Shown here: in pieces, positions 1 to 8,337 of the stretch
Layout of the letters: each line of letters starts with the position of its first letter
How positions within the stretch are numbered: the stretch's first letter is position 1
Source: Bacillota bacterium
GTDB taxonomy: Bacteria; Bacillota; Dehalobacteriia; UBA4068
DNA: 25,698 bases
Reading direction: 5' to 3'
NCBI GenBank assembly: GCA_009778255.1
Contig: WRKD01000222.1
Span: 1-25,698, forward strand
Program-made: the position numbers and the translations under genes
Notes under the pieces: model-generated
The model's input: only the letters and a program-made list of their open reading frames with translations
What the model was told of the DNA's origin: nothing
Database searches by the model: none

Positions 1-18
1 ATCAGATGCTTGGGCACA

Positions 19-46
19 AGATTCTTCGCTTCGCTCAGAATGACAA
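19..46. repeat. fragment resembling a dispersed intergenic repeat
   Basis: The stretch contains ATTCTTCGCTTCGCTCAGAA, with short complementary ends (ATTCT/AGAAT). Near-identical strings recur between genes in many bacterial genomes, which is recalled knowledge and not a search. Only one copy lies in this window, so its repeat status in this genome is inferred. Confidence 0.35.
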
Positions 47-131
47 CACTAAAGCAAACTAAAACACCAATAATTTTTATCTACACCCTATACCACACTA
101 GTTTTGCTTGTTTTACTATAAGGAGGTCAAT

Positions 132-167
132 ATGGGGAGAATTATCAGGCAGATAAGCTCAATGTGA
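132..167 (+). CDS. possible 11-residue leader peptide upstream of trkA
   Basis: An ATG at 132 follows a near-perfect Shine-Dalgarno (AAGGAGGTCAAT then ATG). It opens a frame of 11 codons (MGRIIRQISSM) ending in TGA at 165-167. Nothing in the peptide is recognisable. It could be a translated leader of the trk operon or the remnant of a lost gene. It lies 138 bases before the trkA start, and no clear attenuator hairpin was found between them. Confidence 0.25.
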   Translation: MGRIIRQISSM

Positions 168-305
168 AATTTCATTATTTTCAGATCATTTTACAATAAT
201 TTCTATTACTTTAAGCAACTTATCAAATTCCCCTCTGCTCCTTTGCAGGATATTGGAATAAAGAGTAGAAATGATTCTTCACTACTGCAGTATATGGAGG
301 AACAA

Positions 306-1649
306 ATGAAAAGCATTATTGTAGGAGCAGGCAAAGTTGGCTTTAATATAACAGATACACTCTGTCGTGAGGGGCATAAGGTAACGGTAATAGATATTAA
401 CCGTCACCGCTTAGAAAACTTAACTGAGTATTTTGATATTAACACTGTGGAAGGAAACGCAGCGCGCATACCTATACTAAATACAGCCGAAACACAGGAA
501 GCCGAATTGTTCGTAGCTGTTACAGATAAAGATGAATTGAACATGATAGCCTGTTTTCTGGCAAAAAATATGGGAGCAGCCCGCACAGTAGCCCGTGTAC
601 GCGACCCCGATTACAGCAATTTGAATAATATGGAAAGGCTAAAGGCTTTGGGTATAGATATGCTGATCAACCCAGAGCAGGTTACTGCCTTAGCTATCAG
701 TAATTTAATTAACTTTCCGGAAGCTAATTATGTTGGTTATTATGGCGATGGCAAAGTTATGTTATTGGAACTTACCCTGCCAACTAATTATCCTCATACC
801 GGTCTTACTTTAACAGAGCTTAATTTTCCGGCGCCTTGTATTATTGTTGGCTTAGAACGCGCCAATAGCTTTACTATACCCCGTGGCGAATCTGCACTTT
901 TTCCCGGCGACGCTATATTGATCTTGGCTAATACCGGTGATATTACCGCCCTAGAAAATTATTTAGGCATAACGCATAGTTTGAGTAAGGATATTGTAAT
1001 AATGGGTGGCGATCTTAGCGGTTATTATTTGGCTAGGATACTTGAAAAGCAGGGGCGACGTTTTAAAATACGCCTAATAGAGGCAGATGAGAAACGTTGC
1101 CAGGAGTTAGCCGAAGATTTGGAACACACCATGTTAATAGCCGGAGACAGCTTTAACTTACAATTATTTGAAGATGAGAATATCGGCAGAGCCGATATAT
1201 TTGTATCTGTTTCCGCAGATGACCGTGATAATCTATTCAACTGTGTGTTGGCAAAAAATTTAGGCGCGCATAAAACCATTGCCCAAATACGCAACAGCGA
1301 TTTTATTAACATGGTAGAGCGTGCCGGCATAGATGTAGCTATTAGCCCGCGCAGCCTCACCTCCGACGCCATACGGCGTTTTATAAACCGCAATAAAATC
1401 CTGGCTTTAACGCGTTTTGAAGAAACAAGCGCGCAAATTATGGAGTTTTTACTAACAGGGGAAGCTCCGGCGGCCAACCGCCGTCTTATGGATTTACGCT
1501 TTCCGCAAAAAGCCATTGTTTGTATGATCATCCGCGATGGTAATCATATAATACCCAGCGGTCAGGAGAAACTACTGGCTAAAGACAGGGTCATCACTTT
1601 TATCATGCCAGAAGCGCTTACACAAGTAGAAAAGCTATTTGGAGCATAA
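306..1649 (+). CDS. trkA: Trk potassium uptake system NAD-binding peripheral protein TrkA
   Basis: This is the cytoplasmic regulatory subunit of the Trk/Ktr K+ channel; it binds NAD(H) and gates TrkH. The 447 residues match full-length duplicated TrkA: Rossmann domain 1 with GAGKVG (7-12) and D30 at the end of strand 2, TrkA_C domain 1 (about 140-220), Rossmann domain 2 with a looser GGDLSG (234-239) and E259, and TrkA_C domain 2 (about 370-445). The start is taken at ATG 306 because GGAGGA precedes it by five bases and the nucleotide-binding strand begins at once (MKSIIVGAGKVG). The frame stays open upstream to an ATG at 243, but that extension has no family match. trkH begins three bases after the stop, so the pair is one operon. 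Confidence 0.95.
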   Translation: MKSIIVGAGKVGFNITDTLCREGHKVTVIDINRHRLENLTEYFDINTVEGNAARIPILNTAETQEAELFVAVTDKDELNMIACFLAKNMGAARTVARVRDPDYSNLNNMERLKALGIDMLINPEQVTALAISNLINFPEANYVGYYGDGKVMLLELTLPTNYPHTGLTLTELNFPAPCIIVGLERANSFTIPRGESALFPGDAILILANTGDITALENYLGITHSLSKDIVIMGGDLSGYYLARILEKQGRRFKIRLIEADEKRCQELAEDLEHTMLIAGDSFNLQLFEDENIGRADIFVSVSADDRDNLFNCVLAKNLGAHKTIAQIRNSDFINMVERAGIDVAISPRSLTSDAIRRFINRNKILALTRFEETSAQIMEFLLTGEAPAANRRLMDLRFPQKAIVCMIIRDGNHIIPSGQEKLLAKDRVITFIMPEALTQVEKLFGA

Positions 1650-1652
1650 ATT

Positions 1653-3122
1653 ATGCGTATTAAACCAGTATTATACCTGCTGAGCAAAGTTTTATTAGTA
1701 TTGGGCGGGGCCATGTTGCTGCCTTTAGCGGTATCTATAGCCTGTGGCCAAGGAGATGCTTTATCTTTTGTTTACAGTATCATACCCACCTGGGTTAGCG
1801 CCGCTATATTGTTTATTTTCTGCCATAAAAGCAAAAATACCCCTTTGCGTCAGCGTGAGGGTTTTCTCTTTGTTACTCTGGTATGGCTTTTAGCCGCTTT
1901 TTTTGGAGCTCTGCCCTTTTGCTTTGAGGGCGCTTTACGCTTAAAGTTTATTAATGCACTGTTCGAAAGTATGTCGGGCTTTACCACCACCGGGGTCACT
2001 ACAATAGAAAACATCGAAGAAATGACCAGCGGTTTACTTTTTTGGCGGGCTTTTAGCCCTTGGCTGGGAGGCGCGGGTATTGTTCTGTTATTCCTGCTTT
2101 TTTTGCGTGGCAAAGAAGGCAGTGGCGCTTTAGTTCAGATATTTAATGCCGAACATTCAGGTGGAGAGCTTTCGGAAAAACTTACGGCGCGTATTGGCGA
2201 TGGCGCTAAAGCGCTTGGTTATATTTACATAGGCTTAACCATTGCGGAAACAGCTTTATTGGTAGGCGGCGGCATGAGCCTTTTTGACGCCTTTACACAT
2301 GCTTTTGGCACTGTTTCTACAGGAGGCTTTTCTGTAAAAAATGCTAGCATAGCTTATTATAACAGCGCTTATATCGATTGGGTCATAATTATTTTCATGT
2401 TTTTATCCAGTATTAACTTAGGATTATACTATTTACTGCTTATGCGGGAAAAAAGCAAAATATTCCGAGACGAAGAGGTACGTGTATTTGCGGTTATTTG
2501 CCTGTGCGCCAGCCTTTTCATAGCACTAGATTTAAACTCCCATACCTCTTTGGCAAATAATAGTTTTGGGCATACCTTGCGCGAGGCTATTTTTCAAACA
2601 GTTTCTGTAATAAGCACAACCGGATATATTACGGCTGATTATGATCTTTGGCCAACATTTTCCCGCTGCATGCTGTTTTTATTGATATTCGTAGGCGGTT
2701 GTATTGGCTCTACCGCTTGCTCCATAAAGGTCAGCCGTATTATTGTAGCTTTCAAAGGCTGTCGCAATGAATTACTGGGGTTAGCTCATCCACGGCTAAT
2801 TAAAAAAATATATTTCAATAAAAAACCTGTAAGTCAAGGTGCTGTACAATATGTGCTTTTTTTTATCGTAGCATTCATCTTTTTTACACTAATCGGCACT
2901 GTGCTGCTTTCATTGAGCAACCTCAGTATTGTAGACGCACTTTCTGCTTCTTTAGCTTGTATAAGTAATGTTGGGCCTGGCTTAGGCGGGGTGGGAATGG
3001 TAGCCGATTACGCCTCATTAGGCGCTTTTGCCAAATGCGTTTTAATATTTAATATGCTCATAGGGCGTTTAGAAATATTCACAGTGCTGGTATTATTTAT
3101 ACCCAGTGTATGGAAAAAATAA
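1653..3122 (+). CDS. trkH: Trk potassium uptake membrane subunit TrkH
   Basis: This is the pore-forming K+ translocation subunit in the cytoplasmic membrane. The 489 residues are strongly hydrophobic and show the four pore-loop filter segments of the TrkH/KtrB superfamily: TTTGVTT (111-117), STGGFS (222-227), STTGY (321-325) and SNVGPG (438-443). Each contains the filter glycine. The length fits bacterial TrkH. The gene starts three bases downstream of trkA and is probably translated from the same message. It ends 13 bases short of the stop of a convergent gene, and no strong intrinsic terminator is visible in that gap. Confidence 0.95.
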   Translation: MRIKPVLYLLSKVLLVLGGAMLLPLAVSIACGQGDALSFVYSIIPTWVSAAILFIFCHKSKNTPLRQREGFLFVTLVWLLAAFFGALPFCFEGALRLKFINALFESMSGFTTTGVTTIENIEEMTSGLLFWRAFSPWLGGAGIVLLFLLFLRGKEGSGALVQIFNAEHSGGELSEKLTARIGDGAKALGYIYIGLTIAETALLVGGGMSLFDAFTHAFGTVSTGGFSVKNASIAYYNSAYIDWVIIIFMFLSSINLGLYYLLLMREKSKIFRDEEVRVFAVICLCASLFIALDLNSHTSLANNSFGHTLREAIFQTVSVISTTGYITADYDLWPTFSRCMLFLLIFVGGCIGSTACSIKVSRIIVAFKGCRNELLGLAHPRLIKKIYFNKKPVSQGAVQYVLFFIVAFIFFTLIGTVLLSLSNLSIVDALSASLACISNVGPGLGGVGMVADYASLGAFAKCVLIFNMLIGRLEIFTVLVLFIPSVWKK

Positions 3123-3135
3123 TGGCGCCTCTATA

Positions 3136-4338
3136 TTATTTAACAGAAACAATGCCATTTGTGCTCCAAAGTTCCAATAGGTTTCTTTGCCAGCTTTCCG
3201 GGCTAGAATGAATAACTCTACCGGCAAAGCTCTTGCATACATAGGGCAAAGCCATATTACGCTTGAAAATCATATAATATGCAGCGTTTTCTTTTTTATG
3301 AAAATCTTCCTCAGAAAAACAAATAATTTCATGCTGATAATTTACAGCCTCCAGAGCACAAGTCAATAGCGCCGAGCAGGTGTTAAAATCGCCTCCTGTG
3401 TGATAAACTAAAGTGTCTACGACTTCGTCATTGCCCATAAAGAATTCCAGTGCAGCAAATTTATTATCTGGTGATGGGGTAATCAGCCATATAAAATCTT
3501 CTCGAAAACCCAACCAAATCTGGGTATTATCACATAATCTTTTGTACGCCTGATACACAAAGGCAATACTGGAAAGGGATAGTTTTTCCTCCAAAGCTGC
3601 TACAAATGTAGGCGAAAGGCTCATAAGCTGACTTATGGGAGCTATTGCGCCTATAGACATTAAACCGGTAATCTGTGTAATCTGCTTTGCGGTAAGAGTA
3701 ATGTCGAGCTTTGCATATATCTCTTGAGAATTACCGCGCAATTTATTAATTTGCTCTTCTAATATATGCATCAAGGGCTCTTCTGCACAAGCCAACTGTG
3801 TAAAATAATAATTTTGTTTGTTAATAAGCTGGAGGGTAATTTCATCTTTGTCTTCATGCAGACTGGAAATTAAGTTTAACGGAACCCGGCGGGCGCTAAG
3901 ATCGGGTGGCAGAAAAACCAGGCAATTTTCATACAAATTAAGAGACGCTATATTGCTAGCGCTAAAACTGCCTTCATTATAATGAAAAGATATCTGTGTT
4001 GTAAATATTGGCTTAGCGCTTATTTGCATAGCATATAATACGGCCTTATTATAGGCGGCGAACAACGAATCAAAAAAAACCTGCAGCCAACAACCCATAC
4101 GAGAAAAAGAATAAAAGCTGCTGTCTAATTTAATGATCACTGCATACTCAGCCAGGCTTAGCTCGTTTATGTTTGTAAAAGTGATTTCAATTGTTTCAAA
4201 AAGTGCATAGACTATGAGTGCGTTTTCGCCTACACAAAGCTTAACATCGCCGCTTAAAAGTGGAGATGAGGCCAGCGCATCAAATTCTGGCGCCTCTTTT
4301 TCGTAATTGCCCTCTTCCATTAAAGCAGCTATTTCCAT
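3136..4338 (-). CDS. unrecognised 400-residue protein, possibly two tandem PH-like domains
   Basis: I do not recognise this protein. The start is chosen at ATG 4338, which has GAGGAG nine bases upstream; an in-frame TTG at 4347 directly abuts the GAGGAG and is unlikely. There is no signal peptide or membrane segment, so it is probably cytoplasmic. Two stretches, about 33-100 and 130-200, share a pattern: a hydrophobic strand, an 'I/L-P-L-x-x-I'-like or equivalent strand, a strand pair, then an aromatic or polar stretch leading into an amphipathic helix. This resembles PH-like folds, with the best segment around RRVPLNLISSL (150-160). The C-terminal 200 residues are mixed alpha/beta with no motif I know. 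It stands alone between a convergent trkH and the terminator of the recG unit. The fold is an inference. Confidence 0.75.
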   Translation of the reverse strand: MEIAALMEEGNYEKEAPEFDALASSPLLSGDVKLCVGENALIVYALFETIEITFTNINELSLAEYAVIIKLDSSFYSFSRMGCWLQVFFDSLFAAYNKAVLYAMQISAKPIFTTQISFHYNEGSFSASNIASLNLYENCLVFLPPDLSARRVPLNLISSLHEDKDEITLQLINKQNYYFTQLACAEEPLMHILEEQINKLRGNSQEIYAKLDITLTAKQITQITGLMSIGAIAPISQLMSLSPTFVAALEEKLSLSSIAFVYQAYKRLCDNTQIWLGFREDFIWLITPSPDNKFAALEFFMGNDEVVDTLVYHTGGDFNTCSALLTCALEAVNYQHEIICFSEEDFHKKENAAYYMIFKRNMALPYVCKSFAGRVIHSSPESWQRNLLELWSTNGIVSVK

Positions 4339-4409
4339 AATCGACAACTCCTCTTTATTATTTTATAAGGTAATCTTTTATTAGTTATATCGTTCATTTA
4401 AAATTAAAA

Positions 4410-4459
4410 TTAACATAGAAAAACATGGCTTTAAGAGCGATGTTGTTTTTCTATGCTAA
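4410..4459 (-). terminator. hairpin terminator of the recG unit
   Basis: The arms TTAACATAGAAAAACAT (4410-4426) and ATGTTGTTTTTCTATGCTAA (4440-4459) pair over most of their length with a 13-base loop. Read on the - strand, the hairpin is followed by a T-rich run (TTAATTTTAATTTTAA). It lies just after the stop of the winged-helix ATPase gene and before the 400-residue unknown gene, so it probably ends recG-unit transcripts. Confidence 0.65.
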
Positions 4460-4492
4460 TGATGTTTAAAGGAGAGTTTTATTCTTTGATAT

Positions 4493-5578
4493 TCAGTTTT
4501 CCTTGTGAAGTTTTTTATTATAGGTTTCGTAAATAGCTTCCTCAACAAACCACCTGCCATTTTTACGCGCACCCTCGCGGCGTAATATGCCCGCCTCTTG
4601 GCATAGCTTTATCTCTCGCGAGATTGTACTTGCAGATTTTTTGTTAAGTTGGGATATTTCAGGAATGGTGATATAGGGATTTTTTCTCATGTGTACTAGA
4701 GTGGTTTCTAGCTTGTCAGTTATCTTGTCAGTTATCTTATCAGTTATCTTGTCGTTTATCTTATCAGCTATCTTGTCGTTTATCTTGTTAGTTATCTTGT
4801 CGTTTATCTTGTCAGTTATCTTGTCTTTCAGTAAACCTACTGCTTTACTAAATGGAAAACTAACGCTAAACTGGTCTTCTTTTATCTCGAAAATCTGGGT
4901 ATCGTAGGTTGCAAGTATTCGATTTAAACCATTTCCTTGCTTTCTAGCCAAGCCCAGTTCAAAAAAGACTTGCATTAATTCATGATTACGAGGCAAGGTA
5001 TAGTAATTAAAAAAATCTGCCTTTGTTAAGCCTGTAACCAGCCCGCCGCAAGAATTAATCACAATTTTATTAGTATAAATATCAATGCTCGGAGTACCTT
5101 TAGTATAATCATTATGCAATACGGCGTTAATCACGGCTTCCCGTAAAGCAATGCTATCTATTCCTTCCTCTTTGGCCCGATATTGCATGATCATACGGAA
5201 AAAAGCGCGGTTCTCTGCATCCAAGCATTCCAGTATGCGCAGAGTTGCCGTTAATATACACTTATTGCCATATTCCCGGCTTTCCAATAATCTTTGCTTA
5301 TCCATTCCGTCATACATATTTATCTTAAATGAAATATTATTCTTATCTGCCAATAAATAGGCGGCAAAATTGTATTCCCCGTTGTTTTGTCGCAAACCCA
5401 GTTTATCGATCAACTGCTCGCCCACTTCCCAATCTTTTTCCGCATAGTATATGAAAAGCTGTTTAAAAGTCAACTGGCGGCGGGGCGATAAAACCGATTG
5501 TAGGGTGCTTTTAGACCATGTGGGCGGCATATTATTATCTGCCTCCTGTTCAAATAGGCCTTGGTTATTATTAGCCAT
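4493..5578 (-). CDS. RecG-C-like (HATPase_c_4) ATP-binding protein with C-terminal winged helix; AlbA_2 domain absent
   Basis: This 361-residue protein resembles the C-terminal half of the AlbA_2/HATPase_c_4 family, often annotated as ATP-binding or transcriptional regulator. Residues 40-135 match the region that normally follows AlbA_2. The GHKL-like N box is REAVINAVLHNDY (146-158), the G1-like region is IVINSCGGL (172-180) and a second glycine patch is RKQGNGLNRIL (212-222). A tract of four-residue DKI-T/N units follows (about 251-290), then a winged helix-turn-helix (about 295-345). The family normally has about 110 more N-terminal residues (AlbA_2), which are missing here. The start is taken at ATG 5578, which has GGGGG eight bases upstream; ATG 5596 is in frame but has a poor site. 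It lies 36 bases downstream of recG and is probably cotranscribed with it. Its cellular role is unknown. Confidence 0.8.
   Translation of the reverse strand: MANNNQGLFEQEADNNMPPTWSKSTLQSVLSPRRQLTFKQLFIYYAEKDWEVGEQLIDKLGLRQNNGEYNFAAYLLADKNNISFKINMYDGMDKQRLLESREYGNKCILTATLRILECLDAENRAFFRMIMQYRAKEEGIDSIALREAVINAVLHNDYTKGTPSIDIYTNKIVINSCGGLVTGLTKADFFNYYTLPRNHELMQVFFELGLARKQGNGLNRILATYDTQIFEIKEDQFSVSFPFSKAVGLLKDKITDKINDKITNKINDKIADKINDKITDKITDKITDKLETTLVHMRKNPYITIPEISQLNKKSASTISREIKLCQEAGILRREGARKNGRWFVEEAIYETYNKKLHKEN
4712..4831. repeat. 12-bp tandem repeat, nine full units plus a degenerate one
   Basis: Consecutive units from 4712 read CTTGTCAGTTAT or close variants (CTTATCAGTTAT, CTTGTCGTTTAT, CTTATCAGCTAT, CTTGTTAGTTAT). 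Nine full units run to 4819, and a degenerate tenth follows. The unit is 12 bp, so gain or loss of units would keep frame and change the length of the DKIT linker of the enclosing - strand gene. Confidence 0.9.
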
Positions 5579-5614
5579 TTTATTAACCCCCAACATTGTA
5601 TACTATTTATCTTA

Positions 5615-7897
5615 TCAATTCCTTTCTAGCAGCCGCAGCTTTTCGCGTGCCAGAAGCTTTAGGGTAGAAGTATCGCCGTATGCGCCTTGCATAATAGCAT
5701 CGGCATCGCTATGGGCAGCTGCAAGCAGTTTTGCATCACGAAATACATCGGCAATTGCTAATTCAGGTAAGCCATGCTGACGGGAGCCAAAGAATTCTCC
5801 CGGACCACGCAGACGCAGGTCGGCTTCGGCTAATACAAAACCATCATTACTCTGGCTGATAATGCGCATACGCTCTCGCGCTGTATCGCTATGCGCCTGA
5901 TGCAATAAAATACAATACGATTGTTGCGCCCCGCGCCCAATGCGCCCACGCAATTGATGCAGTTGAGCCAGCCCGAAACGTTCGGCATCCCGCACCAGCA
6001 TAACTGTAGCGTTAGGAATATTAACACCCACTTCAATAACAGTGGTAGCAACTAAAACATCCGTTTCTCCGGCAGCAAAAGAAGCCATTACTCCTGCTTT
6101 CTCTGGCGCTTTCATACGCCCATGCAATAAACCGACTCGGTGAAAAGTAAACACTTCTTCCCGTAAATGCTGCGCCAATTCTACAGCACTTTGTAAATCA
6201 AGCTTTTCGCTTTCATCAACCAAAGGGCAAACTATAAAAGCTTGACGGCCTTTTTGCAATTCTTTTTCAATAAAGCGGTAAATACGCTGTTCGTATCTAT
6301 AATCCACCGCGTCAGTACGTATTGGTTTACGGCCCGGCGGTAATTCATCAATCACTGAAAGACGCAAATCGGCATAGAGCGTCAAAGCTAAAGTGCGCGG
6401 TATGGGGGTTGCCGTCATAACCAATATATCGGCCAGGCTGTTTTGAGTGAGTAAAGAGCGTTGCCTTACTCCAAAGCGGTGTTGTTCATCAGTAATGGCT
6501 AAGCCCAAGCGGGCAAAATTTACTTTATCCTGAATCAATGCATGTGTACCAATAAGAACGTCAATTTTGTGTTCGCCTAAAGCCATAATGATACGGCGCT
6601 TCTCTGCTGAGCTGGTGGAACCAGTTAACAATTCCACCTGTAGGCCCAGCTTTAAGAGAAGTGGTTGCAAAGTATTGTAATGCTGTTGTGCCAAAATTTC
6701 TGTAGGCGCCATCAAAGCGCCTTGATAAGAAGACTTATAACACTTATATAAAGCAGCGGCAGCAACTATAGTTTTACCGCTGCCCACATCACCTTGTATT
6801 AAGCGAGACATAGGTGTCGCTTTTTCCATATCGTCATAAATTTCTTTTATTACGCGTAGCTGGGCATTTGTAAGCTTGAAGGGTATTTCCTGTAAAAAAG
6901 TGGGTAGAATGCTTTGCTCACAACTCATCAAAAGACCTTGCCGGGCTCTCTCGCCGCGGCTTAAGCGTAAGGCCAGCTGCATCTTAAGCAATTCTTCATA
7001 GGCTAATTGACTCCTTGCTTGCTCAGCTTGGTGAAAATCTTTGGGGGCATGTAAAGCCTGTACAGCCTGAGAAAGCGGACCATAACCATATTTAAGAGCC
7101 AGTTGTGGCGGAAGAGTATCTTCCAACAGATGGCCGTATTGTGTTAATACTTGATTAATCAAACGACGTATAGTTTTTTGAGGCAAGCCGGCATATCCTC
7201 GGTATAACGGTACAATCTGTGGGATGAAAGCCTCTGGGGTCAATTCATATTCCTGTACGGTAAACTCGCTTTGTCCATAACGTTTTTCCAAACAGCCCCA
7301 TACAATAATTTCTTTATCCTGCTGCAGCTGCTTTTCTACATAAGGCTGATTATACCACACAGCACAGATCATACCGCTGTCATCTACCAGCCAAGCTTTT
7401 AAAATTTGCACCCTTCGTGCGTTGATAAGCCGGTATTCTTTAATTCGCGCGCGGATTAAGGCAGATTCACCATAACATAATTGGGCAATGGGCTTTGGTT
7501 GACGCCAATCGCGATAAGCGCGCGGTAGGAAGAACAGCAAGTCTTCCAGTGTTTCTACGCCAAGTTTGCGCAATATTTGCGCACGTTTTTCCCCCACCTG
7601 ACGCATTTTTACTACCGGCAGAGCCAACGAGCCCTTGCTTATTATAGGGGCAGCCATGGCTGTGCTTTGCTCCTTGGGTGGTTTATAATCTATGCTATCT
7701 AATAAAGCGCGCAATTCTTCCAATAATGCAGGGCGCATAGCCAGGCTTTCCGCCACATATCGGTCTGCCCAATTTGTCATTTCATCACAAGAAAACACTT
7801 CGCCTTGAGCAGCTACCCAGGCAGCAAAACCACCAAAAATAGCACTATCATGGCAACCGCTTTTTGCTTCTTTATTGATCAATGAACGTATATCCAT
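5615..7897 (-). CDS. recG: ATP-dependent DNA helicase RecG
   Basis: This superfamily 2 helicase remodels stalled replication forks and branch-migrates Holliday junctions. Its 760 residues carry an unassigned N-terminal extension of about 90 residues, a helix-hairpin-like segment and wedge/OB region (about 95-290), Walker A GDVGSGKT (369-376), DEQH box (470-473), TATPIPRT motif III (495-502), and the helicase C half with LLHGRMK and HQLRGRIGRG. The conserved TRG-like C-terminal region ends in the RLRGPGEFFGSRQHG segment. The extension makes it longer than the common form of about 680 residues; longer RecGs are known in other lineages. GGAG lies five bases before the ATG. It is the first gene of a - strand unit with the downstream winged-helix ATPase. 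Confidence 0.97.
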   Translation of the reverse strand: MDIRSLINKEAKSGCHDSAIFGGFAAWVAAQGEVFSCDEMTNWADRYVAESLAMRPALLEELRALLDSIDYKPPKEQSTAMAAPIISKGSLALPVVKMRQVGEKRAQILRKLGVETLEDLLFFLPRAYRDWRQPKPIAQLCYGESALIRARIKEYRLINARRVQILKAWLVDDSGMICAVWYNQPYVEKQLQQDKEIIVWGCLEKRYGQSEFTVQEYELTPEAFIPQIVPLYRGYAGLPQKTIRRLINQVLTQYGHLLEDTLPPQLALKYGYGPLSQAVQALHAPKDFHQAEQARSQLAYEELLKMQLALRLSRGERARQGLLMSCEQSILPTFLQEIPFKLTNAQLRVIKEIYDDMEKATPMSRLIQGDVGSGKTIVAAAALYKCYKSSYQGALMAPTEILAQQHYNTLQPLLLKLGLQVELLTGSTSSAEKRRIIMALGEHKIDVLIGTHALIQDKVNFARLGLAITDEQHRFGVRQRSLLTQNSLADILVMTATPIPRTLALTLYADLRLSVIDELPPGRKPIRTDAVDYRYEQRIYRFIEKELQKGRQAFIVCPLVDESEKLDLQSAVELAQHLREEVFTFHRVGLLHGRMKAPEKAGVMASFAAGETDVLVATTVIEVGVNIPNATVMLVRDAERFGLAQLHQLRGRIGRGAQQSYCILLHQAHSDTARERMRIISQSNDGFVLAEADLRLRGPGEFFGSRQHGLPELAIADVFRDAKLLAAAHSDADAIMQGAYGDTSTLKLLAREKLRLLERN

Positions 7898-7967
7898 ATA
7901 AACTCCTACTAAAATGCTTTGCCATAAATTTCTCTGAACTTGTAAAATTCACTATCGGTTAACACTA

Positions 7968-7987
7968 TTCCTTCACTTTTCCTTCAC
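7968..7987. repeat. 9-bp direct repeat with 11-bp period between recG and the small ORF
   Basis: TTCCTTCAC occurs at 7968-7976 and again at 7979-7987, about one helical turn apart, in the divergent intergenic region. Spacing of this kind is seen in operators bound by dimers, but no regulator or overlap with a recG promoter could be established. Confidence 0.3.
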
Positions 7988-8009
7988 GAAAACAATCAAA
8001 ATTCTTTGG

Positions 8010-8039
8010 TTGCGGTAAAAGCCCGCCCTATGATATACT
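8010..8039 (+). promoter_or_regulatory. probable sigma-A promoter for the small ORF and LRR gene
   Basis: A -35-like TTGCGG (8010-8015) is separated by 18 bases from a -10-like TATACT (8034-8039). A TGA lies directly before the -10. It would start transcription about 35 bases before the ATG at 8081. No other good promoter was seen before the LRR gene. Confidence 0.5.
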
Positions 8040-8080
8040 GTTAGCGATAGTTTATATATCATAAAGCGCTCCAGGAAGAA

Positions 8081-8251
8081 ATGAAGGGCGCACAATATAT
8101 TGGCATTATATTTTTTGCCTGCCTTAAATGCGACCATCGATTTGATATTGGGCAGAAAGTAGAAAAAATTAGAAGTGGAGGTGATTCCTTAGTTTACAGG
8201 CGAAACCCGCCCGATGATATAGCTAGGTGCATTCCGGTGTTTTTGCCATAG
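8081..8251 (+). CDS. putative 56-residue small protein
   Basis: An open frame of 56 codons runs from ATG 8081 to TAG 8249-8251. AGGAAG precedes the ATG with a short spacing, and a plausible promoter lies at 8010-8039. The product begins with a short hydrophobic stretch (IGIIFFACL, 7-15) followed by a Cys-x2-Cys (14-17), then a charged middle and a Pro-rich end. I recognise no family. The gene would fill the gap between recG and the LRR gene. A competing view is a non-coding leader for the LRR gene: an AGTGGAGGTGAT string inside the frame (8174-8185) looks like another ribosome binding site but leads to no good start. Confidence 0.4.
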   Translation: MKGAQYIGIIFFACLKCDHRFDIGQKVEKIRSGGDSLVYRRNPPDDIARCIPVFLP

Positions 8252-8337
8252 TTTCACATTTCTTAAACATACTTCAGTAATCAAAATTATCCTGATTGGC
8301 ATTATTTAAATTATTATTATTATAGGAGGAAATCAAT

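Noticed and set aside
61..305. Riboswitch before trkA
   Set aside because: Looked for the long paired stems of c-di-AMP or K+-related riboswitches and saw none; the region is AT-rich without clear pairing.
1025..1531. Open frame of 168 codons opposite trkA
   Set aside because: It lies wholly inside trkA, has no ribosome site and its composition reflects the complementary codons.
4712..4831. CRISPR-like array
   Set aside because: The units are contiguous 12-mers with no spacers and lie inside a coding frame.
4689..4907. Open frame of 72 codons opposite the DKIT repeat (VILSVILS-type repeat)
   Set aside because: It is the complement of the 12-bp repeat, which is open in several frames. The - strand frame has the domains and ribosome site.
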